Below, one piece after another: positions 8,796-17,860 of a stretch of 64,000 nucleotides of DNA (the first letter of the stretch is position 1; each line of letters begins with the position of its first letter). The DNA lies in assembly GCF_963678635.1 (NCBI RefSeq), contig NC_087066.1, positions 2,203,745-2,267,744 of the forward strand, read 5' to 3'. Source of the stretch: Symsagittifera roscoffensis. Taxonomy: Eukaryota; Xenacoelomorpha; Acoela; Convolutidae. Made by a program: the position numbers and the translations under genes. The notes under the pieces are model-generated. The model was not told the origin of the DNA, searched no databases, and saw nothing but the letters and a program-made list of their open reading frames with translations.

Positions 8796-11410
8796 CGTGG
8801 GCTAAAAAAATTATTATTTTGAGATTGAAAAGCGGTGGTATGGGGCTGTTCAATAATTTGTTCATAAGTATTATCATCTTGTGATTGATGTGTCATTAAA
8901 TGTTGGATGGGACTTTGCGATGTATTGAGTCGAAAATTTGGATTATGTGTGATTGCTAAATTTCGAAAATTTCGTGGGACTAGGGATAGTGGATGGTTAT
9001 TTGGTAGGGGTGGTAATTGTGGTGCCGTTGGCTGTGTGTCGACATTGTTATGTTCTTCGTCGTATGTATTCTGTCGTGTTGTTATTTTTGTGTTATATTC
9101 TTTTATTTGTGCGTCTAAAAGAATTTTGTTTATAGATGTGGAAAAAATTCCAAAAAATCCTGCAAAGAGTATGCGTGCTACGCTTGCTTGTCTGTTTACT
9201 TGTGTGTGTATAGCACATGTATTGTAGATTCCTTTTAAGAGTGAGAAAAGAAATCCAATAAAGTTAAACATTGCGTATAAAATAGTCAATTTTTCTAAGA
9301 TGTAGTAGGGCCATCCTAGAAAATCAAGGATTTCATTCTTGAGTGTAACAAAGCTAAAAATGTTGATTGGTGATATATCTTGGGGACGGTATTTTTCGCC
9401 GTTTAGATATATATAGTCTTTAATGTCTTTAAAATATCCGCTATAGTCTTGCGTGTAGATATCGGCAAATCCTGCGGTTTCTGCAAGTTTGCGTAAGTTT
9501 TGGTCTATTGATTGTCTTTGTATAGTGTCCATTTGTGTTAATAATTCTTGGAATTGTTGTGTTCTAATGTGATGTTGAATATCTGATTTTGAATAGATTC
9601 CTATTGATTGTAAATCTATATTTGGGTTTCGAGCAATAGCGCGAATGCTTTCTGGTGAAAATTTTTTGAGTGATTGCATTAATGTGGGATATGGAGTGAG
9701 AAGATAATATTTATTTTCATCAGGGTTTAGTTGTACTACATTATGGCTATTTTCTGATCCACATGGGACTGCGGTATCCCAGAAATAGGTTCTTCGTGAA
9801 AGTGTATCCACGAAATGTACTTTATTTTTATAAAAGATAGGGATTCTTTTATAACATCGTTTATCTTCAAAAACGTATAGTGGTGATACTTTTTTAGTAC
9901 AAGTATAAAACCATAAGATGTTTCCTTCATAGTCTAAAAAATTTGATCTATTTCCTGATAATAAGTATCCTGCGTAGGGTATTTTTAATACTGCTAGTGC
10001 AAGTGATTGTAATATTTGTGTTCGTTCTAATTCGCATAGTTGGTGTAGTGTTTCTAATTCGGAAAGTGACATTTCTTGAAAAATGCGGCTAATTGTATAG
10101 TCTAGTTTCATATCCAAATGAATATCATAGTGGATATTACCGAAATATGTAGTATTCATTAGTGATAATTCTTGTAAGCGTGTGCTTCTGGTGTCATAAG
10201 GTTTTAGATGTCCACCAGGTTGTCCGTTGCTTTTTTCAAAATTAACTGGTATATAGGATGTTCCTTCGTTTAGAGGATGACCTGTGGCATATGGGTCGAT
10301 TTTTACTTTTCCAGTGGTCATGTCGAATCCTTTTTCGTATTCAACTAATATTTCAGAGTATTGTGTTCTGTGAAGTGGATTCCTGTATTTACATGCAAGT
10401 TCTGTTTCTTGATATATTTGAAAACGTGTCAATTTATTTTCTATATTGTCTATGTTTCTAAAATCGGAACTTAGTTTGCGTGATGGATGGACTTGTTCAT
10501 ATGGAATTGATTGTATAAAATATTTTTCGTGAAATTTTATCATACGAGCGTGTATTTTTGCTACTTGAAATGTTGTACATGTATCTTCGGGGAACCAAAC
10601 AATTGTTGCTTCTGTTCTTGTTGTAGGGTCGCAATATCCTTGATCATTTTTACAAGGTAGTCGGATTCCTTGATAGATCATTGTATTATCAGATAAATCT
10701 CGTGTGAGTTGTATTTTTTCGAGTTGTATTTTCCAATCGAAAAACATTATTTCTTGGTATCCTTTATTTTTCGTGTCTGCTTTGCAGTTTGATGGGTTAT
10801 TTATACCAATGTGTGGTATCCAATGTTTATCATGTAGGTCATAGGTTAATCGTCCGTGTGCGCCGTTATACGGGTATTTTTCGTCTAGTTTTATATGTCC
10901 TTGGTGTCTTTCAAGTTGTGATTGATGTACAGAGTCTGAAAAAACTTGAAAATTAACTAATTTTCTTTGGGAGTTTTTATTCTGTGTGATGTTTAGTCTA
11001 AGTAATTCATTTTTACAATCGTCGGGATTGAGATGTAAAAGACGTTCTATATTACTTTGATAAAATGATTCATGGTCAAGTCGGTTTTTGTTTCCGTTCG
11101 AGACTTGTGAACAATGTACTTTCTTTTCGGAAAATGTTGCTGTGAATTTATAACCTGTAACTGTTGTTGCTCGGGCTTTGGAATAGAGTGTTGCTATTAT
11201 ATCTGTGGTTTCTATAGCTTGTGGTTCTGTTTCACATTGTGATACTTGATTTATTGCATATTTATGTAGTGTTTTTTGTTCATTTTCTTCGCAATCGTAA
11301 TGTGTTACTAATAAATCTTGTGGTCCTGTACGAGGGGAAGGGTTTATGTTTTGATTTGAGGTTACTAGAAAAGGGAGTTGGAGAAAAATTAATAATTTTA
11401 GAATATACAT
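8792..11410 (-). CDS. Envelope-like glycoprotein, 872 aa
   Basis: The N-terminus MYILKLLIFLQLPFLVTS is a clear signal peptide. A long ectodomain with a dozen or more cysteines follows (including LPCKNDQGYC) and N-glycosylation sites (RLNIT, MNTT, GNRS). Around residues 465-560 lies a block with GYLLSGNRSNFLDYEG, a YTC, then CYKRIPI, FVD and VPC. This resembles a signature I associate with chuvirus-type and BEL/Pao-captured class III glycoproteins, but the homology is inference. Near residues 690-760 come two strongly hydrophobic stretches (LTILYAMFNFIGFLFSLL and VARILFAGFFGIFSTSI), then a cytoplasmic tail of about 110 aa with a proline cluster. No furin site is obvious. The start overlaps the end of the methionine-free ORF and the stop overlaps the 599-aa ORF. 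The product would act at the cell or virion membrane. Confidence 0.85.
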   Translation of the reverse strand: MYILKLLIFLQLPFLVTSNQNINPSPRTGPQDLLVTHYDCEENEQKTLHKYAINQVSQCETEPQAIETTDIIATLYSKARATTVTGYKFTATFSEKKVHCSQVSNGNKNRLDHESFYQSNIERLLHLNPDDCKNELLRLNITQNKNSQRKLVNFQVFSDSVHQSQLERHQGHIKLDEKYPYNGAHGRLTYDLHDKHWIPHIGINNPSNCKADTKNKGYQEIMFFDWKIQLEKIQLTRDLSDNTMIYQGIRLPCKNDQGYCDPTTRTEATIVWFPEDTCTTFQVAKIHARMIKFHEKYFIQSIPYEQVHPSRKLSSDFRNIDNIENKLTRFQIYQETELACKYRNPLHRTQYSEILVEYEKGFDMTTGKVKIDPYATGHPLNEGTSYIPVNFEKSNGQPGGHLKPYDTRSTRLQELSLMNTTYFGNIHYDIHLDMKLDYTISRIFQEMSLSELETLHQLCELERTQILQSLALAVLKIPYAGYLLSGNRSNFLDYEGNILWFYTCTKKVSPLYVFEDKRCYKRIPIFYKNKVHFVDTLSRRTYFWDTAVPCGSENSHNVVQLNPDENKYYLLTPYPTLMQSLKKFSPESIRAIARNPNIDLQSIGIYSKSDIQHHIRTQQFQELLTQMDTIQRQSIDQNLRKLAETAGFADIYTQDYSGYFKDIKDYIYLNGEKYRPQDISPINIFSFVTLKNEILDFLGWPYYILEKLTILYAMFNFIGFLFSLLKGIYNTCAIHTQVNRQASVARILFAGFFGIFSTSINKILLDAQIKEYNTKITTRQNTYDEEHNNVDTQPTAPQLPPLPNNHPLSLVPRNFRNLAITHNPNFRLNTSQSPIQHLMTHQSQDDNTYEQIIEQPHTTAFQSQNNNFFSPR

Positions 11411-12534
11411 GTGTATGATAATCCTGAGTATGGGTTATAAAATGTAATGTAACCAATTGTGTTTTTGGAGTATCTGTCGTATTTATATATTACTTCAGTA
11501 GTTATAAACGGTGGTGGTAGTGATTGAGCTGTTATGTTAGGTGGATTTAATGGGTAGGGATGTTGTGTAATATTGTTTAATTTAACTGTGATTTCAAACT
11601 TTAATTGTAAACTGTTTTGTTGGAGTATTTGAATATTGTGATCACGGATATCGTTGTGAATATCTTGGCGATATTGTAATCTATTAAGTGCCCAGTTATG
11701 AAGGCGGTTACTTTCTTGATGTTGTCCAAATAATGGTGGAGGTGCTGTAAATGTATTCCAATCTAATCTTAAAGGAATATTTATTGATGATTGTTCTCGA
11801 TATCTGGCGTCGAGATTATTTGGAAAATTTAAGTTAAAGGGTAGTGGTGAAAATTGGCTTATTGATGGTGTTGATGGTAGTGATAATGTTTCTGGTAGTG
11901 ATGAGGATGTTGTTGTATCCGTAGAAATATCTATGGGGTCATTGACTAAATTTGGTTCACCTTGTGTAAATGAATGTGTAGTCCAATATGGCAGTCGTGA
12001 TGTTAGGTTTGGGGGGTTAAAAGGATTTTCTCGTGCTTGTTCAGATGTTGGTGTTGAACCTAAGTAGTCTGAAGGTAGACTTGAAGTGCTTCGTTGTGAA
12101 AAAAGTGTAGGAGTTTCTGGTGTGATACCAGTGGTGTTTTCTGGAGTGGTTTGTGATGGGGATTGAGGTATATCAAAATGAACTCGGGGAGTTTGAAAAT
12201 TTCTATTTCGTCGAGGATGTATAATTTGTCTATTTATTTCTGTTGTGTTTTGGTTTTGACTAAGGTTTCGTATTCTACTTAGTTCTTGTGGTAGTGTTGG
12301 GTAAAGATTGTATGTTGGTTCACTTAGGGATGCTTGTCGTTGAACTGGTTCTAGTGGTTCAGATAAACGAGCGTGCCGTTCTTCAAAAGTGTATGGATTG
12401 TCTTGAAAAGAAATTCGTGTAGATGTTTGAGGATTTTGAGTAGTTGAAGGTGGTGTTGGATTATCTTGGGATGATGTCGGTGAAGACTGATTCTGTGACT
12501 GTTGGGTAGCAATTTTTGATGGATTTTTGAATTT
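11398..12534 (-). CDS. Methionine-free 378-codon ORF without an ATG start
   Basis: Reading the minus strand codon by codon from just after a TAA at 12535-12537 to the TAA at 11398-11400 gives 378 sense codons with no stop and no ATG at all. The N-terminal ~210 residues are Pro/Ser/Thr/Gln-rich. The C-terminal part looks ordered: a DARYREQ segment, an amphipathic HNWALNRLQYRQDIHNDIRD stretch that could form a helix or coiled coil, then PPPFITTEVIYKYDRY. Its last codons overlap the envelope ORF start (stop lies inside the first codons of env). The second copy (62100-62968) keeps the frame open and methionine-free, with mainly third-position changes and one 3-nt indel. Initiation must be non-AUG or supplied by splicing; it cannot arise by simple frameshift from the 62-aa ORF because both frames stop between them. 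Family unknown. Confidence 0.75.
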   Translation of the reverse strand, partial: KFKNPSKIATQQSQNQSSPTSSQDNPTPPSTTQNPQTSTRISFQDNPYTFEERHARLSEPLEPVQRQASLSEPTYNLYPTLPQELSRIRNLSQNQNTTEINRQIIHPRRNRNFQTPRVHFDIPQSPSQTTPENTTGITPETPTLFSQRSTSSLPSDYLGSTPTSEQARENPFNPPNLTSRLPYWTTHSFTQGEPNLVNDPIDISTDTTTSSSLPETLSLPSTPSISQFSPLPFNLNFPNNLDARYREQSSINIPLRLDWNTFTAPPPLFGQHQESNRLHNWALNRLQYRQDIHNDIRDHNIQILQQNSLQLKFEITVKLNNITQHPYPLNPPNITAQSLPPPFITTEVIYKYDRYSKNTIGYITFYNPYSGLSYTCIF

Positions 12535-12539
12535 TTACT

Positions 12540-12728
12540 TTAGTGGGAAGGTTTATGTTTATTATAATATTCTTCCAAAAAAATAATTAGAAAAATTGTT
12601 GCTAGGGCAAATGTGATGATTGCTTTCTTTATACATTTACATATTGTCAAAATGAGGGATGATAAAAATGTTATGAAAATTACAAACAATAAAAAAATAT
12701 CAGTTCTACTGAAAATTTTTCGTATCAT
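12540..12728 (-). CDS. Small membrane protein, 62 aa
   Basis: Two hydrophobic segments (about residues 10-30 and 35-50) separated by a short CKCIKK basic loop, ending in a polar NKHKPSH tail. The ATG overlaps the stop of the preceding 76-aa ORF (ATGA, 12725-12728). Viroporin-like by size and layout only; function unknown. Confidence 0.55.
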   Translation of the reverse strand: MIRKIFSRTDIFLLFVIFITFLSSLILTICKCIKKAIITFALATIFLIIFLEEYYNKHKPSH

Positions 12729-12955
12729 TTAGACAAGTTGTTAAAATCGTACCTGTGGATATATTCAAGGGTTTTGGAAAGTTGGAGGAATAGTTCGAGT
12801 ATTGTGTAGAAAATTAAAAAAATGTTACAAAAAATGATTAGGATTATTAGAAAATATTCAAGTATATCAAAAAGAAATATTATAAAGGCTTCAAGTATTG
12901 AAAAAAAATGTTTAAAATTTATAAGTATTTGAGCAACTGTTTGAGAGAAGAGCAT
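12725..12955 (-). CDS. Small hydrophobic protein, 76 aa
   Basis: Dominated by Ile/Phe/Leu from about residue 15 to 60, enough for one long or two membrane spans, with a charged C-terminus (YIHRYDFNNLSK). The ATG directly follows a TAA (TAAATG at 12953-12958) that closes a 50-codon open frame, and its own stop overlaps the next ATG, so three reading frames are chained without gaps. In AT-rich DNA hydrophobic frames can arise by chance; the tandem coupling is the main argument that it is real. Confidence 0.5.
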   Translation of the reverse strand: MLFSQTVAQILINFKHFFSILEAFIIFLFDILEYFLIILIIFCNIFLIFYTILELFLQLSKTLEYIHRYDFNNLSK

Positions 12956-13108
12956 TTAAGAAATGATCTCTTGGTCGAATATTTTTTGCTGTTTGAGGCG
13001 ATTTTCTAGTGTGGTCGAATTATTTATTAGTTTTTTGACAAGTGGGTTGAGTTTTGTAAAAAATTGTTGGGGGCAATTTTCGTGGTGACTGGGAGGTCGT
13101 CTTTTTCT
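12956..13108 (-). CDS. Candidate 50-codon ORF/exon without ATG
   Basis: Open between TAA at 13109-13111 and TAA at 12956-12958. It encodes a basic start (RKRRPPSHHENC) and a charged, helix-like end (LENRLKQQKIFDQEIIS). There is no ATG. It could be a spliced-in exon or chance. Confidence 0.25.
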   Translation of the reverse strand, partial: RKRRPPSHHENCPQQFFTKLNPLVKKLINNSTTLENRLKQQKIFDQEIIS

Positions 13109-13111
13109 TTA

Positions 13112-13554
13112 TTTTTGTTTGTCAAATGATCCGGGGTATGGTGAGATTTTTATACTTTAGGCTAATTAAAATCTTCATTTGTTACTTTAGGCTAAGTTAT
13201 CAAATTTGTTTTGGGGGTATTCGTGGTCTGAGTTGGGGAAATATTGTTGATCTTTGGGTTATTAGATAAGGGAGGGGTACGGTATTATGGTGATATTTAT
13301 TTTAACTGTCAAGTTGGAGTGGTTTGCTTATTTTTGACCTGGAGGTTGTAAAGTTATAGTTAGAGATGTGCCTGGAGTTCTAGATTATTCGTCTAATTGA
13401 TCTTAGTTTGAGTTAGAGAAGGTGGCGGATTGGATGAATCCTATTGGTCTATTTTGAACTAGAATTATTGCGTACTTGTGAGCATGTTATTTTGAAAAAT
13501 TGAAATGAAAAATGTTACGGAGGTTTCAAGATTGTGAAGTATAAAATCTTAAAA
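13112..13554 (-). other. Spacer between integrase and the accessory block
   Basis: No ORF supported. It contains the direct repeat TACTTTAGGCTAA twice (near 13150 and 13182, + strand reading). It might hold signals for a subgenomic or spliced RNA for the downstream ORFs; nothing decisive is visible. Confidence 0.4.
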
Positions 13555-14979
13555 TTATTTTTTAAATTCTACTTTCTTTAATATTTTAGATTGGGGGATG
13601 AACATTTTGTAATTTTTACGTGGTTGATTTCGGAGTCTTGTTGTTTTTCTATGTTCTGATTTGTCTATTTCTTCTTGGGGTATTATTTGTTCGGTCATTT
13701 TTCTATTTTTTCTTTGTTTTGGAGATTCTTTATGGTTTTGTTTATTGATTTTGGTTGCGGTTGGTTTTGTGTTTGGATTTTCGGTGGGGTTATCATTTTG
13801 TTCTGTGTTTTTCAGATGTGGTTCATTTTGAATGATTTTTAATCCTGTGAAAGAATATAATTGGGTTAATTCGCGGAGTGCGTATTCTTTTGGGTAATAA
13901 GGTAATAGGTTGTTTCGATGTTGAACGATTTCTTTTTTGTTTGAGTCGATAATTTTATATGTGACATCAGTGGGTTTTGCAATTATTTGGTAGGGTCCTT
14001 TTCGGAGGGGTTGTAATTTTTTAGAAATTCCTTTTTGAGTATTAAAATTAGGTATTAAAACAAATGTTCCAATTTTTAAATCGGAAGCTGGTGTAAAGCG
14101 TGAATTGATTTGTTCATTTATGTTTTGTCTTTGTAATAACTTTTTCGTTATTTTTTGATAAATTTCATTGTGTTTCTTATCTCTATTTAAAATCCATTCG
14201 GTGTGTGTACCGGAGGCTAATTTAAGAATTTGTGGGTGATGAAAATGATCTTCATCGTGCGTATGTAATGGGAGGTTATAACAAATTGAGTCTTTATTTG
14301 GTTGACAATAACCTTGTGCGTTTTTATGGGAATTTGCTGTAAACATTATTGGTTTGCGTGGCTTTTGGTTAAAAACCATTTCGTATGGTGACATTCCTAA
14401 AGTTGTCGTAATTTGTGAATTATATGCTAAGGGGAATAATTTTACATCTGCTGACCATTCGATATATTTTGTATCATTTCCGTTGATGATACATCTAAGA
14501 TATTCTTGTAGTGAACGGTTCATACCTTCGACTAAGCCGTTTGTCCAAGGTGCATGAGATGTACGTGGTTTGTGTTTAATGTTGTATAAGTGACATAGTG
14601 TTATTATTTCATTATTTATGAATTCTGTACCGTTGTCTGTAACTAAAATTTCTGGTAGTCCGAATTTTGCTATCCAGTGTTCATAGAGTGTTGTGTAAGC
14701 ATAATAAGCGTTACAATGTGGTACTGGGTTAAGTGCTACATAATGTGTAAATGCGTCAACAATTACCATGATGTAGGAGTTTCCTTCTGATGAGGGTGAA
14801 ATTGGTCCTTTAGTATCAAATGAGATACGGTGATTAAAGTACAAACTTTGTCCTTTAAAATCTTGTTTTTGTGCTATTTGTTTTTGATTTGGGTAAGGTT
14901 TATTCAGTTGACATACTATACAATCATTGCATAGTACTTTTATCCAAATTGGTGCATTTGGAAAGTAAAAATTTTGCAT
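13555..14979 (-). CDS. Giant element integrase, 474 aa (frame-separated from RT)
   Basis: It begins inside the zinc-binding N-domain: the CNDCIVC pair is near residues 17-23, while the histidine half lies in the C-terminus of the RT ORF. The catalytic core has D near 54 (FDTKGP), D near 113 (TDNGTEF) and E near 149 (NGLVEGMN), the last two separated by exactly 35 residues: the DD35E triad. A GPY/F-type module (LRKGPYQIIAKPTDVTYKI) follows at about 330-350, then a long charged tail with a basic RKNRK and KSEHRKTTRLRNQPRKN region. No chromodomain seen. It overlaps the RT ORF by 56 nt in the +1 frame. Confidence 0.9.
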   Translation of the reverse strand: MQNFYFPNAPIWIKVLCNDCIVCQLNKPYPNQKQIAQKQDFKGQSLYFNHRISFDTKGPISPSSEGNSYIMVIVDAFTHYVALNPVPHCNAYYAYTTLYEHWIAKFGLPEILVTDNGTEFINNEIITLCHLYNIKHKPRTSHAPWTNGLVEGMNRSLQEYLRCIINGNDTKYIEWSADVKLFPLAYNSQITTTLGMSPYEMVFNQKPRKPIMFTANSHKNAQGYCQPNKDSICYNLPLHTHDEDHFHHPQILKLASGTHTEWILNRDKKHNEIYQKITKKLLQRQNINEQINSRFTPASDLKIGTFVLIPNFNTQKGISKKLQPLRKGPYQIIAKPTDVTYKIIDSNKKEIVQHRNNLLPYYPKEYALRELTQLYSFTGLKIIQNEPHLKNTEQNDNPTENPNTKPTATKINKQNHKESPKQRKNRKMTEQIIPQEEIDKSEHRKTTRLRNQPRKNYKMFIPQSKILKKVEFKK

Positions 14980-17587
14980 AAAATTTGAATATGTTTTTTT
15001 CTGATCCAGAGTCTCCTTTAATATTTTGTGTATGTGAAATATTAAAAGCGATGAGAATCATACTTATAGGGAGGCAGGGGACTATGGATTCGTTTAAGTT
15101 GTATTCTAAAAGGTCTGTAGTTTCATTAATTGTTGTGTAATTAAATTTGCGAAAGTATCGGAGGAGTGTTTTGTTTCCTAGAATGGTTGAATCTGCTTTG
15201 ATAGGTTTAGTTTTATATTTGTGCCATGATTTCAGTTGTCTAATTATCGGGTCAAGATTTTGATATTGTTTCAGTGTTGAAATTGTAATCGTATCTGTTG
15301 GGGGGAGAAAAATGTTTTCAATTTCGAATTTAGATAAGGGTATTGTATCAAGTGGGTCGTGAAGGTCAAAAACTTGATTTATTGTGTATTTTGAATCATT
15401 TGTTTGTGGTCCTGATAAATTTATTTTATCAGTTAAATCTTCTTTTTCAATTAGTGGAAAATGGTCTTTTTTAGGTGGGTGTTGTTTTGTTCGTTTTTGT
15501 TGGGTGTTATTTTTTATCCATTGAGAATATGGGATTGGTTTGAAAGTTGATGTTCCAAGTAAGTCAACTTCATAATGATTATTTTGACAATCTAGATAAA
15601 GTGGGAAATGTTGTAAATTATTTATTTGTGATTGTTCAATATCAGTTTTAACTGCATATTTGCATTCCAATCGAGGTGATGTTTCGTTTTCTGCAAGGTA
15701 GAATTTTATATTTTTGGGTATTTCAACTGTTGTTTTTCGTGTAAGTAATTCAGGTGGTGTATTTCGACTTAAGGTGTCTGGTAATGCAAGATTTTTTCCT
15801 GCAGTCCAAACTATATGTAAGTTTGGAAATTTCATTAGAATTAGTTGAAATCTGTAAACTCGGTGGTTTGGGTTAGATTTCTGTGTGAAAAGAAAAATGA
15901 TTGGTTTGTGGTCTGTGAATAAAACTGTTGGATGTTTTGATCCAAGTATCAGAAATTCATATTCTGTCAGTGTATATATTATGGCTGTACATTCTCTCAT
16001 TAGAGTTGAGAGTCGTAGCTCTGCTTGAGTGAATAATCGGGAATTTGCTGATATCAGGTTCATTTTATTTGTACCATTATGTGATTGTAATAGTGCTGCG
16101 CCGATGCCAAAGTTCGAAGCATCGCACATTGCATAAAATGGTTGATCAGGGTCTGGAATTGTGTTTGAAATTTGTTCAGTTAAAAGTTTCTTTATTTCTT
16201 CGAATCGTGCTTGATGTTCTGTATTCCATTCAAAATTATTTTGTTGTCTAAGGATGTTGTAAAATGGTCGTAGATATAATTGCATTTTATAAACATATTT
16301 ACTTAAAAAGTTTAACATTCCAAGGAATTCTTGGATTTTCTTTTTATTTGTTGGTGGTTGGAGTTTTTGAATAGCGTCAATGCGTGATTTCAGTGGAGTG
16401 ATTGTTTTTCTTTCGATGTTATGTCCTAAGAATTTAACTCTTGTCAAAAAGAAGTGTGATTTATCGGGGGCGGCCTTCAGATTTTCGTTCTGAAGTATTT
16501 GGTGGTATTTTTCTAAAACATTGAACATTTCGTCTTTTGTTTGTGATTGCATAAAAACATCGTCTAGATAGGTGATTGCGTTTTTCTTGAGTATTAGTGG
16601 TCTAAAAATTTTGCTCATAAAAGCTGAAAATGCTGCTGGTCCTATGGATATTCCATAGAATAAGCGGTTAAATTCATATTGTTGGTTTCCGATAACAAAT
16701 TGTGTTAAACGTCGTGATTGTTCATCTAGTGGCATTTGATTGTATGCACTATTCATATCGGCGGTTGTAAAGTATTTGCCGTTTATTTTTGTTAAAATAA
16801 CTTGTATTGGTTCAATGGGCCAATTACATTTTGATTCATCTATGAGTGAATTGAGGTATCTAGCATCGAGAACGATTTTTAATGATTCTCCTTTAGCTAG
16901 AATGATAACGGGGTTGATGAATGTGTTGCCTTTTGGTTGTTCTTCTTTATTAACTGGTGATATAATATTGTACTGTTCTAAAATATCGAGTAATCTGTTT
17001 ACTTTATCATGTAAGTGAATTGGTACTTTACTTGCTCTCTGTTTTTTGAAAACTGCGTCTGGTTTTAACGGGAGATGTAGTGATGAACTGATTTTGCCAA
17101 CATCGAATTTTGATGTTGCATAGACTGATGAATATTTAATGAGCTGTTTGGCTAATTTTTCGAATTCGTCTTGTGTTATTTGTGAATGTTGGAAATTAAA
17201 CATTGTTAAAAATTTTTGTTGGTCCTCTGTGTAGTTACTGATGTTGAATGTAGGTTTGAAATATGGAGTTTTTGTGAAATAATCCGTATTTCTGTTTTCG
17301 TTACTTATTATATTATTTATAGATAATTCTTCATTAAGAATTGTAGATTGGCAAATATCTAGTAATTGGAGTATATTATTTACGCGATAGGCTTTTTCGT
17401 GTATTGGTGATATTGTAGCGTTGGTTTCACAATATCCTAAAAGTCCTAAAGGTAATGTTACTTGGTAGGGTGTGTTGTTATAAACATGTAAGGAAATAAT
17501 ATCTGAATTCGAATTTTTCAAATATTTTATTGATGAGATTGTGATTTTGAAAAATTTGTGAATAGGTTTGAATTCAAAATCTGACAT
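14924..17587 (-). CDS. Giant element reverse transcriptase / RNase H, 887 aa from first ATG
   Basis: RT core with an LDARYLN block, a FYGISIGPAAFSAFM block and catalytic YLDD near residues 339-342. RNase H follows with D (CDASNFG, ~486), E (RECTAII, ~534) and D (TDHKP, ~557). The chain then runs to the start of the integrase zinc domain. There the first histidine is present (SHTQN) but the second is Asp (KGDSGSEK where families have GH.G), a possibly inactivating change. The frame is in fact open upstream of the ATG to 17860, directly after the TAA at 17861, and that stretch carries the protease-like IIGIPFI motif. The natural product is therefore probably continuous with the Gag/protease ORF in the same frame. 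Confidence 0.92.
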   Translation of the reverse strand: MSDFEFKPIHKFFKITISSIKYLKNSNSDIISLHVYNNTPYQVTLPLGLLGYCETNATISPIHEKAYRVNNILQLLDICQSTILNEELSINNIISNENRNTDYFTKTPYFKPTFNISNYTEDQQKFLTMFNFQHSQITQDEFEKLAKQLIKYSSVYATSKFDVGKISSSLHLPLKPDAVFKKQRASKVPIHLHDKVNRLLDILEQYNIISPVNKEEQPKGNTFINPVIILAKGESLKIVLDARYLNSLIDESKCNWPIEPIQVILTKINGKYFTTADMNSAYNQMPLDEQSRRLTQFVIGNQQYEFNRLFYGISIGPAAFSAFMSKIFRPLILKKNAITYLDDVFMQSQTKDEMFNVLEKYHQILQNENLKAAPDKSHFFLTRVKFLGHNIERKTITPLKSRIDAIQKLQPPTNKKKIQEFLGMLNFLSKYVYKMQLYLRPFYNILRQQNNFEWNTEHQARFEEIKKLLTEQISNTIPDPDQPFYAMCDASNFGIGAALLQSHNGTNKMNLISANSRLFTQAELRLSTLMRECTAIIYTLTEYEFLILGSKHPTVLFTDHKPIIFLFTQKSNPNHRVYRFQLILMKFPNLHIVWTAGKNLALPDTLSRNTPPELLTRKTTVEIPKNIKFYLAENETSPRLECKYAVKTDIEQSQINNLQHFPLYLDCQNNHYEVDLLGTSTFKPIPYSQWIKNNTQQKRTKQHPPKKDHFPLIEKEDLTDKINLSGPQTNDSKYTINQVFDLHDPLDTIPLSKFEIENIFLPPTDTITISTLKQYQNLDPIIRQLKSWHKYKTKPIKADSTILGNKTLLRYFRKFNYTTINETTDLLEYNLNESIVPCLPISMILIAFNISHTQNIKGDSGSEKNIFKFYAKFLLSKCTNLDKSTMQ

Positions 17588-17860
17588 ATAAAATTTTTGT
17601 TTGTTTTGTTCTTTATCATATTGGTGAACTTGTTTGATTGAAAAATTATATATGTTTCCTGATAGTGGTTTCAGGTGTTTTCTTTGTTGGTTATATATTG
17701 GATAAAATTTTGAAAAGAATGGTGGTTGTTTGTTTAATCTTTGAAAAAATGTTAGGGATGTTTCTTTTGTTTTTGTATATTTATCTTTGATTAATATTTT
17801 ACTGTTTAGGATGTTAATTGTTGGTATATACTTCGAAATAAATGGTATTCCAATGATATT

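Noticed and set aside
8554-11418. Plus-strand ORFs inside the giant element (for example 8907-9227, 10258-10461)
   Set aside because: Shadows of the minus-strand ORFs; no domain, no conservation pattern of their own.
14990-15002. Canonical -1 slippery heptamer A AAA AAC as RT-integrase frameshift site
   Set aside because: A -1 shift leads into a frame that stops soon and does not encode integrase; the required shift is +1.
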